Shown one piece after another: positions 16,323-23,469 of a stretch of 34,191 nt of DNA. How positions within the stretch are numbered: the stretch's first letter is position 1; each line of letters begins with the position of its first letter. The DNA lies in assembly GCA_964496975.1 (NCBI GenBank), contig CAZCBN010000025.1, positions 1 through 34,191 on the forward strand, in the 5' to 3' direction. This DNA is from CAZCBN01 sp964496975. GTDB lineage: Bacteria; Planctomycetota; Phycisphaerae; Phycisphaerales; UBA1924. Both the position numbers and the translations under genes were made by a program. The notes beneath the pieces are model-generated. The model made no database searches and was not told the DNA's origin. It worked only from the letters and a program-made list of their open reading frames with translations.

Positions 16323-17294
16323 TCAGCGATCAGGCCGCGGCAACGGCTCAAACGTGTACGCCGCCGCCTCGCGACCGCGGAAGACGATGAACCGGACCGA
16401 CCCGTCCACCGCGAGCATGTTGCCCCCGCCCGTCACGCCGTGCCAGCTCAGCCGCTGCACGTCCGCGTGCCGAGGCCCCAGCGCCTGCTCCCCCGAGCTG
16501 CGCCAGATCGGGTCGCCCATCAGCAGCAGCCGGCTCGACGCCACGCCCACGTCCTGCGCAGACACACCGGCCGCCGCCGCCGGCTCCGCCGCATCCCACG
16601 CCGCCACCAGCAGCGACGCATTCGCCAAGTAGCTCGTGCCGTGCCGCTCAAAGAAGCTCCGCGCGGGCGACTCCGCCGGCGGCCCGATCGCGTCGCCGCC
16701 AGGCCCCGCCGCCCCCTCGCGCCCGGCCCACGCGCGATCCGCCGGGCAGCGGAAGATGTCCACCGCCCGATCCGCCGCGCCGCCCGACGCCCTGCCCGCG
16801 CCGCCGCCCGCCGCCCCCGAACCGTCCGCACCACCGGCCGCCGCCGCCTCGCGGATGTACCGGTTCAGCGGCCGATCCTCCGCCAGCACAGGCCGCCCCA
16901 ACGACCCGGAAAACTCCGCCCCCCCGTACGTCCACTCGGGCCGACCGGGCGTCACGGGCAACGCCTGAAAATCATCCACATACGCCCGGTGCGCCAGCCC
17001 GATCTGCCGAAGGTTGTTCCGGCACACCGTCGCGAGCGCCGACGTCCGCGCCGCCGTCAGCATCGGCAGCAGCACCACCACCAGCACGCCCACGATCGCG
17101 ATGCTCACCAGCACCTCGAGCATGGAGAACCCGCGCCGGGCCACGCCCACCCCGGCCCCGGTCTTCGTCCCGCTCAAGGCCTTGGCGCAGGCGTTGAACG
17201 CCGCGCACGCGACACCGCACGCCGCCCCACCGGGCCACGCACCTACCGCCCCGCCGCACCCGCGACGGCCCGTTTCGCGCACGCTCCGTTCCAC
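16323..17294 (-). CDS. Type II/IV pseudopilin-like protein (planctomycete H-X-DG type)
   Basis: An ARRG followed by FSMLEVLVSIAIVGVLVVVL is a class III/IV prepilin signal: peptidase cleavage after the Gly, Phe at +1, Glu at +5 and a hydrophobic helix. After that, NNLRQIGLAHRAYV and the C-terminal WHGVTGGGNMLAVDGSVRF match planctomycete prepilin-like proteins with an H-X(n)-DG motif (here 11 residues between). The middle is rich in Gly/Ala, with ADGSGAAGGGAG. Such proteins are exported and assembled or anchored by pilus/secretion machinery; precise function is unknown. The GTG at 17294 gives a leader of about 55 residues before the cleavage site, longer than typical, so the true start may be an internal GTG or TTG. 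A 14-C run lies 43 bases upstream. Confidence 0.75.
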   Translation of the reverse strand: MERSVRETGRRGCGGAVGAWPGGAACGVACAAFNACAKALSGTKTGAGVGVARRGFSMLEVLVSIAIVGVLVVVLLPMLTAARTSALATVCRNNLRQIGLAHRAYVDDFQALPVTPGRPEWTYGGAEFSGSLGRPVLAEDRPLNRYIREAAAAGGADGSGAAGGGAGRASGGAADRAVDIFRCPADRAWAGREGAAGPGGDAIGPPAESPARSFFERHGTSYLANASLLVAAWDAAEPAAAAGVSAQDVGVASSRLLLMGDPIWRSSGEQALGPRHADVQRLSWHGVTGGGNMLAVDGSVRFIVFRGREAAAYTFEPLPRPDR

Positions 17295-17336
17295 CGGCCA
17301 GACTGTACCACGCCGCAGACCACCGCGAAACGCCCA

Positions 17337-17357
17337 CCCCCCCCCCCCCCACCCCCC
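17337..17357. repeat. C14-A-C6 homopolymer tract upstream of the pseudopilin gene
   Basis: There are fourteen C (17337-17350), one A and six C. On the coding strand of the pseudopilin gene this is G6-T-G14, ending 43 bases upstream of the GTG start, within promoter distance. It is by far the longest homopolymer I noticed in the window. Such tracts are prone to replication slippage and also to sequencing error. Confidence 0.85.
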
Positions 17358-17391
17358 ACAAACGCCGAGCCAGCGTCTCCGTCTTGGGTAG

Positions 17392-17512
17392 GCCGGCTCT
17401 CCGAGCCGGCTCTTTGTCTCGCGTAGGCCGGCTCACCGAGCCGGCCTCCCCAAGAAAACAGCCGGCTCGCACAGCCGGCCCGCCCAAGAAAAAGCCGGCC
17501 CAAAGAGCCGGC
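17392..17512. repeat. Four-unit REP-like palindrome array (about 34-bp period)
   Basis: There are four palindromes: 17392-17410 (GCCGGCTCTCCGAGCCGGC), 17427-17445 (same with ACC loop), 17461-17479 (loop CGCAC) and 17494-17512 (loop CCAAAGA). Starts are 35, 34 and 33 bases apart. The spacers after units two and three both read CCCAAGAAAA, and unit four is followed by CCCAAC. The sequence before unit one contains CTTGGG, the inverse of that spacer word. The array sits just downstream of the GH57 stop and could act as a terminator or mRNA-stabilising REP element. Confidence 0.8.
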
Positions 17513-17541
17513 CTGCCCAACACCGCATCAATCCCGCCGAC

Positions 17542-18831
17542 TCACACCTGTGCCACGCGCGTCCGCACGTTGTCCAGCACATTCATGAAGTTGATGTAGC
17601 TGTCGTACGGCGAGTCGTACGGGCTGAAATACTTGTGCACGTCGCCGTCGGCCCAGAACTTCGTGCACATGTAGTAAAAGTGGTCGCTCGTCGTCAGCTT
17701 CCGCCAGTCGTTCAGCAGGTGGCCCGCGTTCTCCATCCGCCCCGGGTCGCCCGAGCGGTGCGCGTCGGCGTAGCGCTCCTTGATCGAACGCTCCAGCCGG
17801 TACGTCTCCTCCAGCGCGTTCCACTGCATCGCGTTGCCGCGCCACGCCGTCAGGTCACGCTCCGTGTCGGCCCATGAGATGTAGTCCGGCACGTCGTACG
17901 CCCCGACCGCGTCGAACCGCTCCAGCGCCATGGTGGGCGTCACGAAGTGGTTCTCCGTGCTCCCGTCCGCACGCTTCGCCACGTCGAACACCGCCTCGGG
18001 CAGCTTGTCCAGAAACTGGAAAATCCCCGTGTCCGCCCACTGGTGCTCGCCGAACGTCTCGTAGTCCATGAACAGGTTGCAGATGTACCCGTTCCCGTTG
18101 ATCGCGTGCACCCACCGCGCAAACTTCTCCGCCGTCAGGGGCCACTCGCTCCACCCCCGGTTGCTGAAGCGGAACGCCACGTCGTCGCTCAGCCTGTAGT
18201 TCTTCAGCAGCACCCCGAACGGCTTCTTCCGCCCCTCCGTGAACGCCGGGCTGAACATCGGCGGCGTGTAGACATAGTTCGGACTCCGGTAGCCCAGCAG
18301 CCGGTCCACGCCCTCGCAGATCGCCCCCAAAAACCGCGGCGTCCCGTCCGGGTTCTTCATCTCCGCCACCGCCGCCGCCAGCTCGTTCGCGTAGATCAGC
18401 TCCGTGTTGCGGAACACCCGCGGACGCTGCCCGAAAAGCCGCTGCACCTTCTCCGTGTGCATGTCCACCTGCGAGGCGAACTCGGCCTTGCTGTACAAAA
18501 AACTCAGCGAGTGGAAGTACGTCTCGCCCACAAACTCGCAGCACCCCGTGTCCGCGAGCTGCCGGAACAGGTCGATCACGTCCGGCGTGTACCGCTCCAT
18601 CTGGTCCAGCACCGTCCCCGTGATCGCGTACGACACGCGGAAGTTGCCCTTGTGCCGCCGCACAAGGTCCAGCAGCAGCGCCGTCGTCGGGCGGTAGCAC
18701 TTGTCCGCCACCTTCTCGCAGATCGCCCGGTTCTTGCTGTCGTCAAAGTAAAACGGGTCGTTGTCGAACACCGAGTACCGACGGAGCCGGTGGGGCTGGT
18801 GCACCTCAAAGTAAAAGACGATCGACGCCAT
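17542..18831 (-). CDS. GH57 family alpha-amylase-like glycosidase
   Basis: The 429-residue cytosolic protein (no signal peptide) matches GH57, retaining alpha-glucan hydrolases or transferases with an incomplete TIM barrel. Family regions are HQP (11-13) in region 1, VGETYFHSL (101-109), ICEGVDRLLG with nucleophile candidate Glu173, and FMDYETFGEH with acid/base candidate Asp256. The C-terminal part is helical, with a conserved-looking TSDHFYYMCTKFW. Closest in style to the MJ1611-like alpha-amylase group; substrate is likely intracellular glycogen or maltodextrin. ATG 18831 is preceded by GAGGGG with an eight-base spacer. A promoter-like pair is at 18944-18972. The palindrome array follows its stop. 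Confidence 0.9.
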   Translation of the reverse strand: MASIVFYFEVHQPHRLRRYSVFDNDPFYFDDSKNRAICEKVADKCYRPTTALLLDLVRRHKGNFRVSYAITGTVLDQMERYTPDVIDLFRQLADTGCCEFVGETYFHSLSFLYSKAEFASQVDMHTEKVQRLFGQRPRVFRNTELIYANELAAAVAEMKNPDGTPRFLGAICEGVDRLLGYRSPNYVYTPPMFSPAFTEGRKKPFGVLLKNYRLSDDVAFRFSNRGWSEWPLTAEKFARWVHAINGNGYICNLFMDYETFGEHQWADTGIFQFLDKLPEAVFDVAKRADGSTENHFVTPTMALERFDAVGAYDVPDYISWADTERDLTAWRGNAMQWNALEETYRLERSIKERYADAHRSGDPGRMENAGHLLNDWRKLTTSDHFYYMCTKFWADGDVHKYFSPYDSPYDSYINFMNVLDNVRTRVAQV

Positions 18832-18943
18832 GCGCTTGCCCCTCGAGCCCGGCCACCCCGTCCACCCCGACCAAGAACGCTCGCTCCAGACACGGGCCCA
18901 ACACACCGGCCCCGATCCCCGTCACCGCCCCGGGCGGACTCCC

Positions 18944-18972
18944 ATTGTGATCACCCAGCCCCGAAACCGCAA
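18944..18972 (-). promoter_or_regulatory. Possible sigma-70-like promoter for the GH57 gene
   Basis: On the minus strand there is TTGCGG (18967-18972; three of six consensus bases), a 17-base spacer and CACAAT (18944-18949; four of six). Transcription would begin about 105 bases before the ATG. It overlaps the palindrome GTGATCAC. The spacing is good but the -35 is weak, so this is only a candidate. Confidence 0.4.
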
Positions 18973-19010
18973 CGCGCCCAAAACCCACCCCCACCAGCCC
19001 CCGCACGCCC

Positions 19011-20147
19011 TCACGTCCGCACCGACGACACGCACGCGATCGCCACCGGCGCCAGCAGCACCGCCGGCACAAACGCCCCGAGCCACGCCGGCAACCCCGG
19101 GATCGCCGCCGACGAGCCCATCACGCCCCCCAGCAGCGCCGCCCCCGCCACCGGCGCGCACCGCAGGCTCCGACCCAAAAGCCCGTCGGGTCGCCGGTTC
19201 AAAAAGAACGGCGCCGCGATCAGCAGCGACAGCACGTTGCTCGCCATCACCGACACCCGCCCCCAGCGGATGCGCTCGATCTCGTCGCGCGCCCCCTGGT
19301 TCAACAGCTCGGGGTGGCGCAAAAGCTGCGTCGCCTGCGCGAAGCTCAACGCCTGCTTGTACGCCCGGTACCGGTGCATCTTCAGCCGCGTCGGGTCCAG
19401 GCTCGTGTCCAGCCGCGGCAGCGGCGTCTGCGTCGGAAGCCGCCCCGCCGGCTGGTTCGCCGCTCGGCTCTCGGCCCACCCGTCCACCAGGTCCCACCCG
19501 CCGTCGCGCCACGTCGCCGACGCCGCGCGCACCACCGACATCGGGTGCCCCTGCCCGTCCCGCTCGATGATGAACAGCCCGCGAAGCCGCCCCGCGTCCG
19601 CGTCAAACTCCCGCGCGTACAGCAACCGACCGCGGCCGTCGTCCGTCAGCGGCACCTGCAGCACGCCCAGGTTCCGCCGCCCGGCGTCCCCCGCGTCCCG
19701 CGTCAGCCGGGGCGCGACCCTGGGAATGAAGACCTCCTGGTTCACCGCCTGCACGGCGCACACGCCCAGCGCCACCACCAGCACCGGCCGCAGCACCCGG
19801 TGCAGGCTCTGCCCCGACGACAGGATCGCGATGAACTCCCGGTGCCGCGAGAGCTGCGCACACGTGAAGCCCATCGCCGCCACCATCACCATCCCGACCA
19901 GGTAGTTGAACAGCACCAGCAGCCGGGGCCACCACAGGTCCAGCACGATCAGAATCGTCAGCAGCGTCCGTCGGAGCGTCCCGGGCGGCTCGGCCGCCTC
20001 CTGGCGGATCAGCGCGTCCGCCGCCTCGACAAACTCGTCCAGCTTCAGCGAGACGTCGATCGTGATGACAAAGCCCGCGAGAATGGCCAGCAACGCCAGC
20101 ACGTTGATCAAAAACTGCCGGGCGATGTAGCGGTCGAGCAGGTTCAT
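19011..20147 (-). CDS. LptF/LptG family permease (LPS export)
   Basis: The 378-residue protein has the YjgP/YjgQ architecture: an N-terminal MNLLDRYIARQFL amphipathic start, two or three membrane helices (VLALLAILAGFVITIDVSL, then around LLVLFNYLVGMVMVAAMGF with the HREFIAILSSG coupling motif), a large periplasmic beta-jellyroll (about 150-280) and three C-terminal helices. LptF and LptG form the inner-membrane channel of the Lpt transporter that lifts lipopolysaccharide, with the ATPase LptB. Which of the two it is cannot be told by eye. No obvious ribosome site precedes ATG 20147. TACAGT about 50 bases upstream could be a -10. It is divergent from the PilZ gene. Confidence 0.85.
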   Translation of the reverse strand: MNLLDRYIARQFLINVLALLAILAGFVITIDVSLKLDEFVEAADALIRQEAAEPPGTLRRTLLTILIVLDLWWPRLLVLFNYLVGMVMVAAMGFTCAQLSRHREFIAILSSGQSLHRVLRPVLVVALGVCAVQAVNQEVFIPRVAPRLTRDAGDAGRRNLGVLQVPLTDDGRGRLLYAREFDADAGRLRGLFIIERDGQGHPMSVVRAASATWRDGGWDLVDGWAESRAANQPAGRLPTQTPLPRLDTSLDPTRLKMHRYRAYKQALSFAQATQLLRHPELLNQGARDEIERIRWGRVSVMASNVLSLLIAAPFFLNRRPDGLLGRSLRCAPVAGAALLGGVMGSSAAIPGLPAWLGAFVPAVLLAPVAIACVSSVRT

Positions 20148-20402
20148 GCGCGGGGTCGGCGACGCCGCGCGGGGCCTGGCCCCACGCCGCGTGCGCTCAC
20201 TGTAGGGACTCCCCGCGGGCGGCCCGGCCCGGGCACCCGGTTGTGGTGCGTGCCCCGTGCCGCCGGTCCGCATGACGCGCCTTGGGCCGTGCCGGCGCTC
20301 GCCGCGCGCACACGCCGCGCCGATGGACTCCCCCGGCCCGGGCGCGTGCCGTGTCGCGTCCGCACCGCATGCCGAGCCCCCGCGCGCATCAAGGAGGATG
20401 CC
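20148..20402. other. Divergent region between the LptF/G and PilZ genes
   Basis: The 255 bases hold no supported gene. A TACAGT on the minus strand (20199-20204) is the best -10-like hexamer toward the permease gene. On the plus side, AAGGAGG (20391-20397) is the PilZ ribosome site. No strong dyads were seen. Confidence 0.4.
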
Positions 20403-20873
20403 ATGCCCGCCGCGTCCGATTCCCCGATCACCTCCGCCGACCCGTCCGCCTCCCGCACGACGGCCGCGGAACGTCGCCGCGCCGCGCGGTACACCGCCCT
20501 GGGCCGCGCCGTCGCCGTGGTGCACGACCCCGCCGGCGCCGCCGTGGGCCTCTGGGGCGTCGAGCTGCTCGACAGCAGCGCCGTGGGCCTGGGCCTGCGC
20601 TCCCCCCGTCGCGCCGCCCCGGGCGCCACCGTCGCCCTGCACTTCGGGGGCGAGTTCACCTCGGCCCGCCGCGGCGTTGTCGCCCGCTGCGAACGCCTGA
20701 CCGACGACCGCGGCGGCTACCTGCTGGGCCTGAACACCTGGTCACGGTCCGCCCCGCCCCCGCCCCCGCGCGCATCGGCACCCGCCGGCCCCGCCGGCCC
20801 GCCCTCCTCGCGCGGCGGCGTGCCGGGCCGCGACGCCTCGGGCCGAAACGCCCGCCCCGGGCGCGACCGCTGA
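20403..20873 (+). CDS. PilZ-domain protein, likely c-di-GMP binding
   Basis: The 156-residue protein has one PilZ-like domain (about 20-110) and a Pro/Ala/Gly-rich tail. Both c-di-GMP contact motifs are visible: the R-x-x-x-R element in RRRAARY (about 25-31) and D-x-S-x-x-G in LLDSSAVGLGL. A later G-GYLLGLNTW strand fits the end of the barrel. PilZ proteins act as c-di-GMP effectors in motility, polysaccharide or envelope control. The start is supported by AAGGAGG a few bases upstream; an ATG at 20398 is in another frame. It ends 17 bases before the convergent HIT gene. Its partner is unknown. Confidence 0.75.
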   Translation: MPAASDSPITSADPSASRTTAAERRRAARYTALGRAVAVVHDPAGAAVGLWGVELLDSSAVGLGLRSPRRAAPGATVALHFGGEFTSARRGVVARCERLTDDRGGYLLGLNTWSRSAPPPPPRASAPAGPAGPPSSRGGVPGRDASGRNARPGRDR

Positions 20874-20890
20874 TCCGCCCCGCCGGTCGA

Positions 20891-21547
20891 TCAACCCGGT
20901 CCCGCCGCGCCCGCGTCGTCCAGGGCCAGCACCCTGCGGTACCGGGCCGCCATCGCCTCGAGCGAGCCGGGGATGACGCGGACGCCCGCGACGGTCGCCA
21001 TGAAGTTCACATCCCCCGACCACCGCGGCACCAGGTGCGCGTGCAGGTGCTGCGGGATGCCCGCGCCCCCCGCCCGGCCCTGGTTCACGCCGACGTTCAC
21101 GCCCTGCGGCTCCAGGGCCCGCTCCATCAGGTCCATCGCCCGGTCCACGAGCCGCCACAGGTGCGCGCGCTGCTCGGGCGCATAGTCCAGCAGCCGGGGC
21201 CGGCCCTCGCCCAGCGCCACCAGCAGGTGGCCGTTCGCGTAGGGGTAGCGGTTCAGCAGGATCATGCCGTGCGCGTCGCGCACGATCACGTGGTTGTCCA
21301 CGTCCCGCTCGGGGGCCGCCCAATACGCGGCGAGAAAGCTCGCCGGCGCGGGCTGAGCCGCGGCGTTCGGGGACGTCGGGCCGGGCGGGGCCGCGGGCGT
21401 GGCGTTCTCGGACGCGCCGAGCGATTCGAGGTACGTCAGCCGCCACGGGGCCCAGAGGGCATCAACGCCCGCGGGGGGCTGGGGGAGGCCGGCCGGTGCG
21501 GCGTGGGCAGGCTGGCGGGGCTGGGGGGAGGCGTCAGGCGGGGGCAT
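20891..21547 (-). CDS. HIT family nucleotide hydrolase/transferase
   Basis: The 218-residue protein has the histidine triad IPQHLHAHLVPRW with His167, His169 and His171. An upstream strand HGMILLNRYPYANGHLLVAL completes the HIT fold. Family members hydrolyse or transfer nucleotides (Ap4A-type or nucleoside phosphoramidates). The zinc-binding cysteine pair that many bacterial HIT proteins of this length carry near the N-terminus is missing; that region (about 45-80) is an Ala/Pro-rich loop. No ribosome site precedes ATG 21547, but TAGACT sits six bases upstream, a spacing typical of leaderless transcripts. The gene converges on the PilZ gene. Confidence 0.85.
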   Translation of the reverse strand: MPPPDASPQPRQPAHAAPAGLPQPPAGVDALWAPWRLTYLESLGASENATPAAPPGPTSPNAAAQPAPASFLAAYWAAPERDVDNHVIVRDAHGMILLNRYPYANGHLLVALGEGRPRLLDYAPEQRAHLWRLVDRAMDLMERALEPQGVNVGVNQGRAGGAGIPQHLHAHLVPRWSGDVNFMATVAGVRVIPGSLEAMAARYRRVLALDDAGAAGPG

Positions 21548-21724
21548 GGCGCGAGTCTAGAACGCTTTCAAGGCTCCGCGGGCCGGCGTGCGCACGATCG
21601 CGGGCATGTGGTGTAGAGCCCAGCGCCGATCGGGCCGATCCGCGAGGGTGATGGGGTCGCACGTTCCCCCGGGCCGGGCCGACGCGTGGTCGGCGAGCGG
21701 CGGCCGGGGGCTGGGAGTTCGGCC
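21548..21724. other. Divergent region between the HIT and CBS genes
   Basis: These 177 bases hold the TAGACT hexamer next to the HIT ATG and GGGAG before the CBS ATG. No repeats or other genes were recognised. The CBS frame is open from 21686 but that extension is Gly/Pro-rich and looks non-coding. Confidence 0.35.
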
Positions 21725-22186
21725 ATGCTCGTGCGCGACATCATGACCCGGCACGTCATCACGATCAGCCTCGATGCGTCGCTCTTCGAGGTCCGAGAAG
21801 TGTTTGAGTCCGCCGGCTTCCACCACCTCGTGGTGGTCGACGGCGCCGCGGTCGTGGGCGTGCTGTCGGACCGCGACCTGCTGACCAACATCAGCCCGTT
21901 CGTGGGGAAGATGGCCGAGCGCACGCAGGACGTCGCCTCGCTGAAGCGCAAGGTGCACCAGATCATGTCGCGGCGGCCCAAGACCGTGACGCCCGACACG
22001 CCCCTGGACGAGGCGGGCAAGCTGATGCTGACGGGGCACTTCTCGTCGCTGCCGGTGCTGGAGGCGTCGGGCGAGCTGGCGGGCATCATCACGGTGCGCG
22101 ACCTGGCGCACGCCGCGGTGCAACTGCTGGAAAACGCCAAGCCCACGCCGATGAGCGACGACCCCGAAATCTCCGACGCGGCGTGA
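21725..22186 (+). CDS. Two-CBS-domain protein
   Basis: The 153-residue protein consists of two CBS motifs. The first starts LVRDIMTRHVITISLDASL and has HHLVVVDGAAVVGVLSDRDLL; the second starts IMSRRPKTVTPDTPL with SSLPVLEASGELAGIITVRDL. This Bateman module binds adenine nucleotides and regulates partner enzymes or transporters, but no partner domain is fused. Both motifs keep the (V/I)LSDRDL or ITVRDL end. The stop is followed at once by a 7-bp hairpin (22185-22206). Start ATG 21725 follows GGGAG with a suitable spacer. Confidence 0.88.
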   Translation: MLVRDIMTRHVITISLDASLFEVREVFESAGFHHLVVVDGAAVVGVLSDRDLLTNISPFVGKMAERTQDVASLKRKVHQIMSRRPKTVTPDTPLDEAGKLMLTGHFSSLPVLEASGELAGIITVRDLAHAAVQLLENAKPTPMSDDPEISDAA

Positions 22187-22206
22187 GCCTGTCGGGCGCC
22201 AGGCTC
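22185..22206 (+). terminator. Hairpin at the CBS gene stop
   Basis: GAGCCTG (22185-22191) and CAGGCTC (22200-22206) are perfect complements around an eight-base loop, starting within the TGA stop. No run of T follows, so it may be a rho-dependent stop or an mRNA 3' end hairpin instead of a classical intrinsic terminator. Confidence 0.45.
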
Positions 22207-22422
22207 CCGGGCCGAACGCGAAGGGCGCGAACGGGGGATCGAACGCGGAGAGGCGGAGGAGGGCGGAGAACGCGGGCGGATTGAGACGGAAGCACGAAGT
22301 CTTTTCTCCGCGGCCTCCGCGCGGCCCCTCCGCGTCCTCCGCGTTCGCTATTGCCTTTCCAACCCGGCCCGGCGAGCGGCGGCACGCGAAGACCGCGAAG
22401 GGCGAAAAACAACGGCGAATCG
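22187..22422. other. Convergent intergenic region with an inverted CGAACGCGGAG repeat
   Basis: The 236 bases between the CBS and kinase stops are made largely of GCGGAGG-type words. CGAACGCGGAG (22240-22250) and CCTCCGCGTTCG (22336-22347) are inverted, and the sequence between is purine-rich then pyrimidine-rich, so a long imperfect hairpin can form. No gene seen. Confidence 0.55.
22240..22347. repeat. Dispersed intergenic repeat, inverted pair (third locus)
   Basis: The word CCTCCGCGTTCG at 22336 is identical to those at 10042 and 11945. Its near reverse complement CGAACGCGGAGA lies at 22240. The two arms are about 85 bases apart with further GGCGGAGG/CCTCCGCG complementarity between. Confidence 0.5.
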
Positions 22423-23406
22423 CTACGCGGGCGGGGCCAGGGCCGGGTCAAGCTCCCACGCCCGGCGCGGCGGCGCGAGGGGGTTGTCCTTCGGCGTGGG
22501 GTCGCCGTGCGCGGCGATGGCCTCGGCGACGGCATGCCACGTCTCGCGTACCCATGCGTGGCGGGCCGGCCTTGGCAGGTCCTGCGCGACGCCTTGCAGC
22601 ACGCGCATCGCCAGCGTGCGCCGCGGCGGGACGCCGCAGCCCAGGGGTTCCAGCACGAGCGAGGCGAGCATGTCGTGTCGGGCGTCGTTGCACGCGTCCG
22701 CCAGGCGGGTGCTCCAGACGCGGAAGCCGCCGGTGTCGAGCAGGATGGGGCGCGGGCCGCCCGAGGGTTCGTCGGGCCAGTCGGGGTATTCGGCGATCAC
22801 GATGTTGGAGGGCTTGTGATCGCGGTTGCAGAAGAACCGGGGGGGCCGCCAGAGCGCGCGCAGTTGCTCGGCCACCTCCACCGCCACGGCGTGCTGCCGA
22901 CGGACGGGCACCGCGGGATCGGCCAGCACCTCGAGCAGCGTGGGCCCGGGCACGGCCTTCAACACGAGCGTGCGCACGCCGGGCGCATCCAGCACGGCGA
23001 GCGTTTCGGCGGGGGCGACGCCGCGCAGGCCCAGGCGGCGCGCGCCCTCCCACTGCTGGTCGGCGCGGGCCAGGCCGCAGGCGGCGCGGAGCAGGCCCGC
23101 GAGGCCTCGGCGGGGCTCGACCTTCAGCACCGCGTCGAGCGTGGAGCCGTCGCGGCGGGGCAGGTCGGCGCGCCAGACGGTGGTCTTGCCGCCGGCCTTC
23201 AGCACGCGCGCGTTGCCGCGGGCCGGGTCGCGGCCGGTCCAGTCGACGGCGGCGAGCGCGCGCGGCCAGTCGATCGGGCGCTGGCCGTGGGGCTCGTCCA
23301 GCGGACGGTCGTGGCGAGCGATTCGGACGCGCGGCGTTCGCGGCGGGGCGGCGCTTCCCAACGGATACAAGACCGGTGCCGCGGATGGTGCGTTGGGGTG
23401 TTGCAT
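22423..23406 (-). CDS. Kinase-like protein related to WaaP/Kdo kinases
   Basis: The 327-residue protein is a small protein-kinase-fold enzyme. Lys95 in AVLKVEP fits the ATP lysine, NRDHKPSN (194-201) is the catalytic loop with Asp196 and Asn201, and LLDTGGF (222-228) stands for the DFG motif with Asp224. This pattern matches the LPS-core kinase group (WaaP, KdkA, InaA-like) better than Ser/Thr protein kinases. Likely role: phosphorylating a sugar of the LPS core. It is divergent from a WaaE-like glycosyltransferase, which fits. No clear ribosome site precedes ATG 23406, and the first 60 residues are Pro/Arg-rich and poorly conserved, so a later start is possible. Confidence 0.7.
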   Translation of the reverse strand: MQHPNAPSAAPVLYPLGSAAPPRTPRVRIARHDRPLDEPHGQRPIDWPRALAAVDWTGRDPARGNARVLKAGGKTTVWRADLPRRDGSTLDAVLKVEPRRGLAGLLRAACGLARADQQWEGARRLGLRGVAPAETLAVLDAPGVRTLVLKAVPGPTLLEVLADPAVPVRRQHAVAVEVAEQLRALWRPPRFFCNRDHKPSNIVIAEYPDWPDEPSGGPRPILLDTGGFRVWSTRLADACNDARHDMLASLVLEPLGCGVPPRRTLAMRVLQGVAQDLPRPARHAWVRETWHAVAEAIAAHGDPTPKDNPLAPPRRAWELDPALAPPA

Positions 23407-23469
23407 CGGCGGGTGCGGAAGGGGCGACCAGCGACGCGGGCCCGCCGCGTTGCGCGTAGATTAGCGGCG

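Larger units (their letters stand above)
17295..17541. other. Intergenic region with a poly-C tract and a palindrome array
   Basis: The 247 bases between the GH57 end and the pseudopilin start (both minus strand) hold no gene. They contain the homopolymer at 17337 and four regularly spaced GCCGGC palindromes at 17392-17512. Confidence 0.7.

Noticed and set aside
13808..16390. Plus-strand frame of 860 codons opposite amylase and pepA
   Set aside because: It is antisense to two genes with complete catalytic motifs and shows no motif itself.
17294..17330. Minus-strand TTTCGC-17-TACAGT as the pseudopilin promoter
   Set aside because: The spacing is good but the -35 has only about two consensus bases, and it would place the start of transcription too close to the GTG.
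17392..17512. CRISPR array
   Set aside because: The conserved parts are palindromes and the spacers are short, similar to each other and not unique; no cas genes are nearby.
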